Shown here: positions 24,383-35,282 of the stretch, piece after piece
Layout: the number at the start of each line of letters is the position of its first letter
Position numbering within the stretch: the stretch's first letter is position 1
NCBI GenBank assembly: GCA_020091685.1
Contig: CM034604.1
Coordinates: forward strand, 13,228,519 to 13,292,518
Length of the DNA stretch: 64,000 nt
DNA from: Lutjanus erythropterus
Taxonomy: Eukaryota; Chordata; Actinopteri; Lutjaniformes; Lutjanidae
Direction of reading: 5' to 3'
Notes under the pieces: generated by a model
Databases searched by the model: none
Seen by the model: the letters and a program-made list of their open reading frames with translations, nothing else
Told to the model about the DNA's origin: nothing
Translations under genes and position numbers: made by a program

Positions 24383-24477
24383 TGTAAATCTATTTTCTCG
24401 GAAACATTTAACTAAACCTGCAAAACAGTGAGGAGCTGGTGGCGCTTGATAAATCACTGTGGCGTAAACTGAACGGG

Positions 24478-24483
24478 ATTAAA
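24478..24483 (+). terminator. plcb1: candidate proximal poly(A) signal ATTAAA
   Basis: This second ATTAAA lies just before the palindromic MITE. If used, the element would lie outside the mature message. Confidence 0.35.
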
Positions 24484-24566
24484 ATAATTAACACACTCTT
24501 TTCTCTTATCCAACAATAGTTGGCTCAAGTTAACGGGCTGCGCATTGTATTAGTTTCCATTGTCCC

Positions 24567-25413
24567 CTTAAAGGGATAGTTCAGATTATTTGAAGTGGGG
24601 TTGTATGAGATACTTTTTGATATTTAGTGTATTACCTATAACACATGGCTGTGTGGAAAAGCAGACAGGAGTACCATGATGAAAGCTAAGCAATATACTG
24701 CTGTGGATGGGGTCAGCAGGGAAACATATTTCAGCCACTTAAAAATAGGCCCACCAGAAAAAATCAATATCAGTTTATAAGTGCACCCTACATTTAGAGA
24801 ATATTCACCACTTCACCTTGCTGTCACAAGCCTTTCCTGATAGGAAGCTGCTGTTGTATCACTTTCTCTCGCTCAACCAGACTCTGTTTGCAAAAACATT
24901 GCAGAACACAGGAGTTGCTGTTCTACCACTGTGTCGGTCTGTTAGTTAGTTTGTGTTATTGTGTGACTTTGGTGAATCCGTACTAACCTTTGAAGTCACA
25001 CAATAAGAAAAGTGATTGAGGCAGCAGTAGGCCAACAACTCCTGCGTCCTGTGAGGTAAAATTGCTGATCTTGCCGATGGTGTCTCGTTGGTTTGGAGAG
25101 AACAATATTTGGCTTATATAATGGCAGTTTCCATCAGAGAAGGGTATCTGATGGCAAGGTACAAATATTCTAAATATAGCATAAACTTGAACTAATATTC
25201 ATTTCTCTTAGGTGGGCCTTTTTTAAGTGGATAAAGTATGTTTTGCTGCTGGCCCTGTCCACAACAGTGCATTACTGAGCTTCCTGCAGCTGTAGTCTCG
25301 CTGTTTCTCCAAACTGCGGCCGTGGTGACCACCATCTAATGTAGGTAATACACTGTCTATGGATAAGTACCTCACACAACCCCACTTCAAACAATACAAA
25401 CTATCCCTTTTAA
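24567..25413. mobile_element. palindromic MITE, first family, in the plcb1 3' UTR
   Basis: This is the best-preserved of four copies. TTAA occurs at both edges, and the ends are AGGGATAGTTCAGATTATTT and its inverted form AACAATACAAACTATCCCTT. The arms are inverted copies all the way to a centre near 24985, where TTATTGTGTGACTT faces AAGTCACACAATAA. The whole 850 bp could therefore fold into one long hairpin in RNA. There is no transposase, so mobilisation needed an enzyme in trans. TTAA duplication fits Kolobok or piggyBac. Confidence 0.85.
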
Positions 25414-25691
25414 CTAAAACAGTCAAACCAGGATATTCAAACAGAAGAGGAGAATTCTGCTGTCGTTTTACAGAAGTGGCCTTCCTCTTAACGGCTTCGC
25501 TGTGTTCCTACAGTTTCCAGTACACAGAACAGATGCCTGGGACCACAGTACATATGTCACCCTCTGGCATTATTCTCAATATTCAGCCACAATAGGTAGC
25601 TGTTGTTTGAAGTGGGGAAATAGTTCAGTTAAACAGACCCCAAACGCTCAGTTCATATCTGTCAAACACCAGCGTTAACATGATCTAATGA
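25414..25691. repeat. block duplicated at 43419-43698
   Basis: Starting right after the palindromic MITE with ACTAAAACAGTCAAACCAGG, about 280 bp recur 18 kb away next to another copy of the same MITE. By eye identity is about 85-87 percent with small indels. Similarity stops near 25691 (GTTAACATGAT), where the two places diverge. The block contains TTTGAAGTGGGG and ATAGTTCAG, which resemble pieces of the MITE end, so it may be a rearranged element rather than true UTR. Confidence 0.75.
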
Positions 25692-26275
25692 GTCACTGGA
25701 CTATTTCCTCTTTAAGAAACTGTGCCCATTCAGTCACCATAAGGAAGTGTTTTTGACTTCCTAAATTGTCCAGTGCCATTTCAACTCACGGGTCATTTGA
25801 TATCAAATCATATTTCAGCTGAAATACAAAAAAAAAGTTGAAAGTGAAGAATTACCTGACATGTAAGTACAAACTACTTTTTAAAAACGATGATATTGAT
25901 GTGAGAGTCCTGTGCCTTTGAATAGGTTTGCCTTGTTTGATGTTGAATGTGTGAAATGCATTATTGTTTAAATTGCCATTATATTATATTATATGAAGCT
26001 GTCTGATATTGAATAGACCGTGTGCACTTTTTAAGTACAGTACCACTACTGAGTAATGCTTGTGATGAGCAGTATTTGACATGTGTCTCATAAGAAATGC
26101 GAGACATCCTTCTTTTTTTGTCTTGAACCACTTTATTTAACAGTCCCCCTCCCTCCCTTCTCATCAACTTATGTGTATGCACTCTGGAAATGTAAATGTA
26201 TGTATGACATAAAGGATAAAACATGAAGTTGATTTTAAAAAATTATAGTATAAAGGGAAATTTGCCTGTAATTAA

Positions 26276-26281
26276 AATAAA
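26276..26281 (+). terminator. plcb1: candidate distal poly(A) signal AATAAA of plcb1
   Basis: The canonical AATAAA is followed about 28 nt later by GAGTTGTGTGTCTTTT, the GU/U-rich context expected downstream of a cleavage site. It is the best poly(A) site between the stop codon and 27 kb. Confidence 0.6.
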
Positions 26282-26364
26282 TGTGGCTATTATTGTACTT
26301 TGATGGAGTGGAGTTGTGTGTCTTTTGATTTGTCATTGGTCAAGCTACAATTATGTTTGTTGTG

Positions 26365-26400
26365 TCGTGTTTTTTATTTATTTATTTATTTATTATTTGA
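26365..26400. repeat. (TTTA)n tract
   Basis: This is a short TTTA-type simple repeat after the probable plcb1 end. Confidence 0.85.
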
Positions 26401-26424
26401 TTTTTAATTTCTTTAATGTCTGGT

Positions 26425-26920
26425 AAGAGCACTGTTCAAAAAAAGTTGAGACAACTCAAAATTTGAAGCAACTTGCTGCAATAGATTTTTGAACCCAACT
26501 CAAACTCTAAATAAACTAAAATCAGAGTTTTTAGTTTATTTAGAGATTAATCTTTAGTTGAAATAATTTTATTCCTTAGACAAACTTGAATCTTTGAGTT
26601 TTAGAAACTCAAAAAAAAAGTGTTTTTCAAAAATTGGTCACAGTGAACTGTGAACCTTATTTGTCATTATTTGAGTGTAATGATTTTAATTGAAAATATT
26701 GAAATCTTAACCATTTTAAATACCATTTGGAAGGTTTCTAAAACTCAAAAATTCAAGATTATCTAAAGAAGAAAAGTAAATCATCTCAACAAAAGATCAG
26801 GTGTTGGTAAAACTTTTTCTAAACTTTTAGCTCAAAACTTAAAAATATATTGAAGTAAGTTGCCTTGAAATTTAGCATTTTTTCAACTTTTTAGTTGACA
26901 TAGTGAACTTTATTTGAATG
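26425..26920. mobile_element. fold-back MITE with TTGAGTT arms
   Basis: The left arm (ACTGTTCAAAAAAAGTTGAG and AATCTTTGAGTTTTAG) and the right arm (CTAAAACTCAAAAATTCAAG and TTTTTTCAACTTTTTAGTTG) are inverted relative to each other around 26660. The AT-rich body has no coding potential. End motifs of the form ACTGTTCAAAAAAAGTTGA are common in fish MITEs. Confidence 0.6.
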
Positions 26921-27039
26921 AGTGTGCATAAGACTGACATGACGCATGTCATTTGGTCAAGTATAGTGTTACCTTACATGTGAAACTTTTATGTGTATCT
27001 ATGTGATATATTTGAAAATTATTACTCATTTACATCAGG

Positions 27040-27495
27040 CCCCAACTGATACTGGATTTGATACAAATATTACGGAATATCAATGTATCGGCCGATATTC
27101 TTTACACAAAATACAGAATATATATTGCACATAAACGCATTTTTTGCAGTGATCCCTCAAAAGTGGTTAACACTTGTGACAGAGATAATGGAGTGTAATG
27201 GAGGCAGGGTATATTAGTTTAACAATAAATAGTGTCCAAAATGATATCTAAAATGATATCTAAACATTCATTGGTACTTTTAATAATTATGAACTAATAC
27301 AAAATAACACAACGAGAGCAAAATAAATGTATATATGAAACATGAGTGAGGAAAAAGGATCAATCTGCATTATGTTCTGTTTAAAAAAAAGTCATACAGG
27401 TGCATATCAGACAGTCAGCGCTGATACTGATATCGCTGTGATAGGCCAATGTTGACATGATAACATCAGTCATTCAGTATCAGTCAGCCTCTAAT
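27040..27495. mobile_element. MITE with CCGATAT motif
   Basis: The sequence contains ATCAATGTATCGGCCGATAT and ends TCAGTATCAGTCAGCCTCTA, resembling a fish element whose right end reads CGGTTGACCTCTA. The element at 4839-5311 has the same end type. The left boundary is approximate. Confidence 0.5.
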
Positions 27496-27862
27496 TCTCA
27501 ATCACTTTATTGTCTTCGTCGTCTCAGCTTTCCCATCACCCACTTGTATACAATTATCAAACACTTCCCCAGTAGACAATGATGGTCGTATCTCTTATTT
27601 TTAGTCCTTAATTGAGGGTTGTGTTTTCATCTTGTTTGACTTGAAATATGTCACTTGTCATTGTCTTGTCATGCTTTATTATTTATTGAAAATACTATTT
27701 ATTGAAATTGAGATTTCAATGACAGTCTTTGTAACACATCAAAGACTGCATAATAATGGCGGAGAAAGAGAACAGTAAGAGTACAATAGAGAAGATGTCA
27801 AACAATGATTCAAACCCAGCTTTAGAGAGTGTGGTTGGCAGCATCTCTGGGGCAACTTGGCA

Positions 27863-27911
27863 TGTATGTAATGTATGTATGTAGGTGAGTGTATATGTAT
27901 GGTATGTATGT
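27863..27911. repeat. (ATGT)n degenerate tract
   Basis: ATGT/GTAT units are interrupted by GGTGAGTG. Nothing else is recognised in the surrounding 27.5-28.3 kb. Confidence 0.7.
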
Positions 27912-28294
27912 CACATTCGGGGGCAGGGGGAAGCGAGGGAAAGGCTTGATGACCTACTTCCTACATCTCCTAGGTAACAGTATCTTTGAACTAAGAGGAA
28001 CATGAATTTGAGCACTTCCATGACTGAATAACTGGTCACCACTTGACTGAGACTAATTGAGAAGCTCTGAAATTTCATTTTTAATCATCATCATCATTAT
28101 CATTTTCATTATTTTCATTATTATTGTACTGGAAAAGACTAAATGCAACACTACAGATGTTACACTTAAACTGGCAAGACTCAGTTCAAACTGGTACACA
28201 GCAAAGCAGTTCCTGCTCCCCAGCACATAAAAGACAAATCATACAGAATTTTTTGAATTTATTATTCTATGGACAACACTTATGAAGTGGGCAA

Positions 28295-28480
28295 ATTTGC
28301 TTTGGTTTTGCAGTGTAAAATAAATGGCAACGTATTTGTTTTACCTTAAGAAAGTTAGTGTCTGGCTAACTTAAAGTTTTAAGTTGAGGTAATTTTTGCA
28401 ATGATTCGAAACAAATCTTTTCTAGTAAAATAACCTTGATATTATTTCAGTTGTACTTGAGAAAAGAACTCTGTATAGTA
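28295..28480. mobile_element. MITE fragment, same family as 37430-37877
   Basis: Shared motifs include GTGTCTGGC, TTAAGTTGAGGTAATTTT and AATGATTC, in the same order and orientation as at 37460-37545. The left end GCAGTGTAAAAT looks like a terminus. Confidence 0.55.
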
Positions 28481-28484
28481 CATT

Positions 28485-29115
28485 AGAGTCCTGCACCAGG
28501 TCGGTTACTGGAGGGTGTAACGGGTTAAAAATATATTTATATGGCGTGGGCACAAGTAAAAATGAATTAATTGTGGGCAGACGGATGGTCAGAACGATAA
28601 TATAAAACATAGAATACAACAGTACGTTCATATTTTTAACACGTATATTTGGTAACACATTAATATCAAGCCTAATCAGCAGGCAGGATTTTATTGTGAA
28701 AGTCCATGGCACAACCTTTGACCCCACATCCTGTCACACAATGGAACATCACCGTCTGACCTGACAGCGACAGATGCTAACTGATGACATGAAGGTAAAA
28801 ATAGCCACCAAACTGTGGACATTATATAGTTGAAGTCCAAGTCGGATTTTTTAGAGGATTCTGGCACACTCAAGGACTGAGAAAATCAATTCGTCAGTGG
28901 CTTTGTTGCTTGTAAAAAGTAAAAATAAAAGTATTAGCTTTTGGCAGCCGCAAACTAGGTTCACTGTCACTATTGGAAACACCGACAGTTGATGCTGCGG
29001 TTGTTGAGGACACACCTGTGACTGTTTGTGTGTTTGCGGGTCGCGGGACTTTGAATTGGAAATAATTGACCGGCAGCGGGTCAGTTCTGGTTCTTAGCGT
29101 TGCAGGTGACAATTC
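28485..29115. mobile_element. hAT-like non-autonomous transposon
   Basis: The left end is AGAGTCCTGCACCAGGTCGG, and toward the right are GCGGGTCGCGGGACTTTGAA and GCAGCGGGTCAGTTCTGG. Fish carry a hAT-type element whose ends have TGCAGGACTCT next to GACCCG-rich sequence, which this resembles. Ends are decayed and no target duplication was identified. It is more CpG-containing than its surroundings, which should not be mistaken for a promoter. Confidence 0.5.
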
Positions 29116-29665
29116 TGAATTGTTCTGAAAATAAATACCAGAATTTCCAGGGTTTAATCGACCTTAAAAAATCAGAAAACTTGTGTATGCACCCTAAAGT
29201 TACTGAGAGAAGATTCTAGGAATTCGCTAAATTCCTGTATGATATTTTTGAAAGTGGGATCACTGTGCACTAACATAATGTGGGTTTTAATTGTTTTGCA
29301 ATTAAAGTGAGAATATGGAGTGTGTGCAATGCACGTACATGTTTGTTGGCATCGTATCACACATCCTGTTCCTGAAAAGCCAAATGAATCACTTTATTTT
29401 GGCTTCAGGCTGTGGAAGGGACATACTGAGTGTGTCTGCTGCAACTGTTTTGGTTTGAGTGTGACCAGTGATAACACATATTTAATCTTCAACACATTTT
29501 CCAACAAAGCTTGTTACTCATTGTGCGTGTGTTGGTGGCATGTGCTTGTTGTTTCCTGTGGAAAAGCATACTATGTCCTTGTAGCCATGTGTGTGTTTGT
29601 CCTCGCAGCTTGCCTCCATGTGCTTTGGAGTGTGACTTTTCATCTGTGTGTACTACATGCTGCTG

Positions 29666-29690
29666 GTGTGTGTGTGTGTGTGTGTGTGTG
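29666..29690. repeat. (TG)n microsatellite
   Basis: This is a TG tract of about 12 units. Confidence 0.92.
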
Positions 29691-29901
29691 ATTTCCAGAC
29701 TACATAAACACTGTGTCCTTCTCAGTCTCAGCTCTGCAGCAGAATCCCAACAGGCAACAGGAGATAAGACAAGCCTGGTCGCCCATAACAACCACTGTGA
29801 CCATTCAGAGGCCTCCATGCATACCGGCAACTAGGAAGTGAGCTAATTAACCCCGAGTTCAGGACGGAAGGAGGGCGGCTTTTTAATAAGATTCTCTGGG
29901 T

Positions 29902-29909
29902 TATATAAA
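29902..29909 (+). promoter_or_regulatory. candidate TATA box
   Basis: TATATAAA lies in GGGTTATATAAACAGTGACG. A start site would fall near 29932-29937, at the head of the exon-like stretch that follows. Good TATA boxes also occur by chance in AT-rich DNA, so the support comes from the combination with the donor at 30066. Confidence 0.35.
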
Positions 29910-29932
29910 CAGTGACGCCCTTCCAAACTCCC

Positions 29933-30065
29933 AGGAATATTATCACCCTGCGTCTGTCCATCTGCTGCAGCTATGAGGAGGAGGAGGAGGTGTCCTGTAA
30001 CTGGGCTTTAATGAGGCACACCAGGACAGCAGAAGAGGAGAGGACCACAGAGTGTTGCTTGGAAG
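29933..30065 (+). other. possible TATA-driven first exon
   Basis: About 130 nt of GC-richer sequence between the TATA box and a GGAAG/GTAAAG donor. The first ATG (29973) opens a 12-codon frame, MRRRRRCPVTGL, before a stop. A second ATG (30011) opens a frame that runs MRHTRTAEEERTTECCLEG into the intron. It lies 3.6 kb after the probable plcb1 end and 2.1 kb before the CpG-rich promoter, so it could be an alternative first exon of plcb4 or a separate transcript. Confidence 0.3.
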
Positions 30066-30068
30066 GTA

Positions 30069-30071
<3 letters not shown>

Positions 30072-30103
<32 letters not shown>
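30072..30103. repeat. (AC)n microsatellite
   Basis: This is an AC tract directly behind the donor of the possible first exon. Confidence 0.93.
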
Positions 30104-30104
<1 letters not shown>

Positions 30105-30969
30105 TAGTACTACTTGATAGGATATATTCACTGGTTACTTTCAGTCCATGGCCTTAATCAAATTCTAGCCCCCTCATTTTGCCTTCAATATCCTGATCTA
30201 AACCCAATTTTAGCCTTATCCAGTCTTAATCCTGAATCCAAGACATAACCTTAAAGTAATGCTAACATTAAGCCTGACCTTCATTATCTATTCTGAATCC
30301 AATTCTGATTGACATTCTGACATTACCTATAAGGCCGTTACCTAAAACCTAAAGTGTCGCCTTTAGTGGAACGAGGAAGAGAACCACAACTTTTTTCTTC
30401 TTACATGCAGAAATGCAAGAACATGCACTGTATTGAAGGGATTTTCCTTTTAATGTTACATCAGGTTCACTCTTCCCTACCAGTTTACTTGTCTTTGGGA
30501 ATACTACTTAGGCTGATTTCTTCTGTAGTGCTGCAGGAGCTTTCCAAATTCTGAGACAGTAACCCTCATGATGTCATGAGGATTATTTTAGGTTGGTGTG
30601 GAGATTGCACATTTTAGCACAAAGTCTGCATTACAAACTGGGAGTGCTCGGTTTGAAATAGGTAGGCTTTGACCTGGCAGGGAAGGTCTAGTGATACATA
30701 CTACTGATTTGCATTATGGGATTTGTAGGATTTAGCATTGTTTGAGCTTGGTCCATACTTGAGACTAAAAGTCTAGATATCTCTGCTTCTGCTGAATTTA
30801 TTTTATTTTTTTACCATTCTTTTTAAATCTGTCTCTCATGAGTCCAACTCTATAGATGGACATTCCTGGACAGCCCTTTAAAGAAAAATGATCAACAGTT
30901 TTCCACAGAAATAGATGTATTTCATGTAAAGACAGATAGCCAGAGACCACTATCCCATTTTAGAAGCAG

Positions 30970-31385
30970 CTGTATTTACAGGACCAGTGTGTAGGATTTT
31001 GTGGCATATAGTGGTGAGCTTGTAATTTGCAAACACCTCATCTCACTTTCCCGTTCCAAGCATATGGTAGAAACTATGTTGGCTGTGAGACTCATTAAAA
31101 AAATACAACAAAAGGCTGTATATAGAGCCAGAATTTGGTTTGTCTGTTCTGGGCTACTGTATAAAAATGGCAGTGCAACATGGCCTCCTGCAAAGAAGAT
31201 GATCTGCGCCATCTGTAGATATAAAGGGTTCATTGTAAGGTAAAAAAAAAAACAAAAAAAACAAAACATGGTGACTATTTTCAGATAATTATACACAGAT
31301 GAAAACATACTTAGGAGCATTATATTCCATTTCTGCCATATTCTGCCAATAAATCCCTGTAAATCTTACACAATGGACCTTTAAT
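30970..31385. mobile_element. hAT-like MITE with GGACCAGTGTGTAGGATTT ends
   Basis: The left end AGGACCAGTGTGTAGGATTT and the right end AAATCTTACACAATGGACCT are inverted copies. Inside are TTTGTCTGTTCTGGGCTACT and ATATAAAGGGTTCATTGTAA, signatures of a very common perciform-type element. The copy is about 415 bp and has no coding potential. Confidence 0.8.
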
Positions 31386-31448
31386 GTGTCCATACTGTAG
31401 CTGATTTACCCCTAAATCTATTACAAAAAAAACATTATAATAAAAATG

Positions 31449-31471
31449 GGTGAAACAAACAAACAAACAAA
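31449..31471. repeat. (AAAC)n tract
   Basis: This is a short AAAC simple repeat. Confidence 0.85.
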
Positions 31472-32030
31472 CAATAAAACAGACTTCATTTAACTTAGCT
31501 TAACAACAACAACTAATGTGAGATTGGCTGTGGACAAGCCTCAGGTCAGTTGGTCACTCACACACACTGAGCAAGTGGTTGCAAGATCCCCACCATCCAG
31601 GCTTGTGACTGGCAGAGACAATTAACCATGTAATATCAGATAGATATACAGTAGATATTATCACAGTCTGGTCCTCATTGAGTGATTTTTTATTGCGATA
31701 CTGCAGTATTCAATATACTGGTACATTCCTAGTGATTATAAAACTACTTCATACAGAATCATACAGAAAACCCCTCAATTACATCACTGCACTATGATTA
31801 ATATTACATGAAGTGATGCCACTGACAGAAATGAAACTAACACTACTACGCTCACACAGTAGCATGTGTATGAAACACAGTGGAGCATTACAGTGACTTT
31901 AAAGGGAGGAGGGGAAGCAGTGTTTGTCTAGATCAACGCATGGCGGCTACAGTAGTCAGCTGTTAGAAAAGCAGGGAGGAGCTGGATCTGGTTCTGCTGC
32001 CTGGATGACTCACTCTGTCAACCCAAGGAA

Positions 32031-32066
<36 letters not shown>
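32031..32066. repeat. (AC)n microsatellite in a promoter region
   Basis: An AC tract is followed by TCTCTC and CACA runs, immediately upstream of the CpG-rich promoter. Confidence 0.93.
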
Positions 32067-32069
<3 letters not shown>

Positions 32070-32114
32070 TCTCTCTCTCATTCACACTCTCATACACACG
32101 CACAGGCACGTTTA

Positions 32115-32363
32115 GTGGTGGGGGGCGCGCGCTGGCTGGCTGTAGAGGGCTTCCTAATCACAGCGCATCAGGGCCGCTCATTCTCCACTGGAGGGCGAGT
32201 GGTACAAGAGCACCGGGACACTCCGCCGGGCACACAGTCGGAGGGAGACAGCAGCTGGAAGACACACAGACAAAACCTCGACCCAGGACTCCGCAAAGCA
32301 TCATTTATTTCTGTCCGCCGTTGGATTAAACCCGTCCCGACCCGTCTGCAGCACCGAAATCAC
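32115..32363 (+). other. plcb4: presumed first non-coding exon of plcb4
   Basis: CpG-rich sequence ends at an AATCAC/GTAAGA donor (GT at 32364). I see no ATG between 32115 and the donor, which suits 5' untranslated sequence. The start is uncertain because a dispersed promoter has many initiation sites. The mature first exon may begin anywhere in the first half of this range. Confidence 0.5.
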
Positions 32364-32630
32364 GTAAGAACCAAACACTATGCTGTCTCAAACGTCTATT
32401 TTAACAGCTGCTAACGGAATATTCAGAGTTGCTGAGCCGACCGTCAAACGTGCTGTACTGACCGTTAACCGTCTTGCCAGACTGTATTGCGTTCACTGTA
32501 ACGTTAGAGGGATGCTGCTGTTGAGACAGGACCTCTCATTTAAACTCCTCCATCACGCTAGCTTTCACTCCAAATCCTGCTCGCATCATTCAGACATCCT
32601 CTCTTCTCACCCTCACTCTGTCTCCCTGTC

Positions 32631-32649
32631 ACACACACACACACACACA
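32631..32649. repeat. short (AC)n tract
   Basis: This is an AC tract within the CpG-rich region. Confidence 0.85.
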
Positions 32650-32865
32650 GCTGGAGACAGTAGCCCTTTGCTAGCTAGCTAGCCAGACGCATTAAAATGG
32701 ACCTTTTAGCAATTTAATATCGAATTTGCTCTCGCTTTGCTCGGCGCGGCGGCTTCTCTTCCAGGTTAATACGATACAGCAGAGAGCCGCCGCGGCTTGT
32801 AAACTTGATGAAATGCAGGGGTTATTGATGTTTCCAACGGCTGGGAGGCTAGCCAGTGCAGCTAG

Positions 32866-32892
32866 CTGCTGCTGCTGCTGCTGCTGCTGCTG
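32866..32892. repeat. (CTG)9 trinucleotide repeat
   Basis: Nine perfect CTG units lie in the CpG-rich region behind the presumed plcb4 first exon. On the minus strand the frame would read polyglutamine or polyserine, but no gene is apparent there. Confidence 0.95.
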
Positions 32893-33344
32893 TAGCGGGA
32901 CAGATAAGAAGGCAGCAGCCGGCCGATGACAGCAGGCACAGAGCACACTGCACACACTGCTGCACAGTGGCCATAAAAGTCAACCGACAAACCGGTATAG
33001 TCTGGCTTTTTGTGTCTTAATTTGCACAATTTTTTTGCACAATACATGGTGGTTTGCTCTACTGTCATATTAACATCCCGTTGACCTGTTAAAGAATCTT
33101 AATATAACGTTAATGTAATCTGTTGAACTGGTGCATTCAAAGGCACCGTGTAGGCAGCTAACTAAGTGAATGTGGGAGCTGCAGCCAGACAGCAAGGTGT
33201 CATTGATTCACTGTCAGGACAACCAGAAGGTACTAGTTTCTTTCACAAAATAGAGTTTATTTTGTCAGTCTTCAATGTCCTGTCAGTATTTTACCATGAG
33301 TAAAATGTAAGATGTTAAAATGTTGGTGTTATATCTATTAAAGC

Positions 33345-33585
33345 TTTACTTAGTTGATTAATTGTCAGCTATTCAATTATGCAGAATTATGATAATCAAT
33401 TAATCACTTTGAGCATTTTTTGGATATTGTTATATTATTTAATCCTCTATGACAGTAAACTGAATATCTTTGGGTTCTGGACAAAACAAGACATTTGAGG
33501 ACGTCACCTTGGGCTTTGGGAAACCGTGCTCAACATTTAAAATAACTGCTAGATTAACTGATGATGAAAATAGTTGCAGCCCCAA
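33345..33585. mobile_element. GCAACTAA-family MITE, copy 1
   Basis: The interior has ATATCTTTGGGTTCTGGACA, AAACAAGACATTTGAGGACG and TCACCTTGGGCTTTGGGAAA. The right end is GATGAAAATAGTTGCAGCCCC. These are hallmarks of a highly abundant teleost element with GGCTGCAACTAACGATTA ends. Related copies lie at 39255, 42320, 54740 and 56540. Confidence 0.8.
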
Positions 33586-33854
33586 CTACTTCAAAAATAG
33601 TGTTTATTTTGTGTCTGTTTAAGTCTTCAATGCGCTATGACTGTTTAACCACTGAGCTGTAAGATGTTAAAATAATATCAAATTTTGGTGTTATATCTAT
33701 AAGAAATTACGTTAATATTGTTTTTCAGCGCATTCAGTCTACCTGCATCAAATGAGTTAATGAAAAACACTATGGATACTAGATTTCAGTGTTGATACCT
33801 TGACATTGACTATGGTTTCAATGTCAGTTTACTGTCTGGAAATTCCCATTAGAG

Positions 33855-34240
33855 TTGTCTCGATACCAGAATTTTATACTTAGTTCCGATACTAATATAA
33901 TAAAACGACACTCTATGTCTCTTTCAATACCGTGCCAAAAAGAAAAAAAGTCCTAGACATAAAAAATAGGATTTTTGAACAACCTGCACGCAGTGCTGGA
34001 ACAGAAAACATCACTGAACACTGTCTGGTTTTGCTGCAAGCCAAATTTCTGGCAGGACAGTAAAGACTGAATGGAACTGATGTCTTAAATGCTTGAATTA
34101 GCACTTAGACCTTTATTTTTTAATTGTATTGGTACATTTGATACCATAATTCATGGATATTGTATTATTTGAAACATAGGATGTTGAAAAAAATACTGAT
34201 ATTTCAATACTTTTGACAACCTAAGCTCTAACTTAAATCA
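33855..34240. mobile_element. MITE with GTTGTC..GATACC ends
   Basis: The left end AGAGTTGTCTCGATACCAGA is roughly inverted at the right end (ATTTCAATACTTTTGACAAC). Repeated GATACT/GATACC motifs inside are typical of a known fish element. Confidence 0.55.
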
Positions 34241-35282
34241 ATGTCATTTCACTGTCTAGAACTTCCCATTAATTTGTACTGAGGGGAGGATATATTTATT
34301 CAAAAAAGTACATTTCTTTGATGTCAGTAAAATGACAGCACAGCTGAGTTTGACATGTAGTCAGACAGCAGCAGGTTTCTATTTTCAAAACCTGTTCTCA
34401 AACACACCCTGTAGGTAGAGAGTGTTATTTGTTCAGGAATAACCTGTGGGTAACTCCGCAGGCTTATTTGCAGTGCAAATAGCCCATAATGTACTATTTT
34501 GTTTAAGGTTTTCACTTGGCTTGGCAGCCTTTAAAATTAATTGCATGGGTGTAGATGGTGTGTTAACAAACCTGTTGCATCAGCTATTCCACCTTTCCAC
34601 TTACACATTATGAGCCATATTTACAGAAGAACCATATGTTCTTGTAAAATGCAGCACAGATGTATAACAATTTATTCTAAATGCTGTTTGGCCACTACAT
34701 CTGATCTCAACAGGCTTTTTTGTCAGGGACCGCAGAGTGTGCCGTTGTCTATTACTGTAAAATTGCAGAACGCTGTCCCATTACCTCCCCTGTCCTCTGC
34801 TGCCCATGAAAGATCGCAACCATTATGCAAAGAAAAACAAATTCTGCTCTGGCTTATTGACACTGCCGTGTAAACGTTTCAGTGGTGATTACAGAGGGAA
34901 ACATTACCCTCCCTCACACAATAACAATCCCTTACCTGTGGCTTAAAACCTGACTGTGGGGCATTTTGATGAATAGAGGTGGACTAAGAAGCTTAAAGGC
35001 TAACTCATGGTGTGCAGGTGTTTTATTATTTTCTTTTTTTGGAACAGATGACAATGTAAGTGTTAAATGTTTGGTGTAGTCCGAGCCTTTGATAGAATTT
35101 TTTCTAGAATTATTTGGTTATTTATGTTTATTTGGTAATAGGATGGCTGCATGATTAGGGCTTTAATAGTAATCCCCATTAGTTTTTGCAAATACTGCCC
35201 TGCGATCAAGATTACCATTTGCTATTAATAGTTTTAATGATTTGAAGAACAAAAATGACAGCATCTTTCCATACATAAAATA

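Larger units (their letters stand above)
23490..26310 (+). other. plcb1: plcb1 3' UTR, probable extent
   Basis: The region after the TAG stop has no further coding exon and an AATAAA at 26276-26281 followed by a TG-rich stretch, so I place the far end near 26310. Earlier ATTAAA signals at 24377 and 24478 could give a UTR of about 0.9-1.0 kb instead. The longer form would carry the palindromic MITE at 24567-25413. Transcript data are needed to say which end is used. Confidence 0.6.
32100..32960 (+). promoter_or_regulatory. plcb4: CpG-rich promoter, presumed plcb4
   Basis: GC and CpG content rise abruptly (GGGGGGCGCGCGCTGG at about 32121, CTCCGCCGGGC, GCTCGGCGCGGCGGCTTC at about 32740, GCCGCCGCGGC) in otherwise AT-rich DNA. 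There is no TATA box at the expected place, typical of a dispersed CpG-type vertebrate promoter. A probable first exon with a good donor lies inside. The link to plcb4 is inferred from vertebrate gene order (plcb1 then plcb4, same strand), not from coding sequence. Confidence 0.6.

Noticed and set aside
28960-29110. CpG-containing stretch as a promoter
   Set aside because: The CpGs belong to the hAT-like element at 28485-29115.
32692-32955. Minus-strand frame with polyglutamine
   Set aside because: The glutamines come from the CTG tract, and no splice sites or minus-strand gene context are visible.
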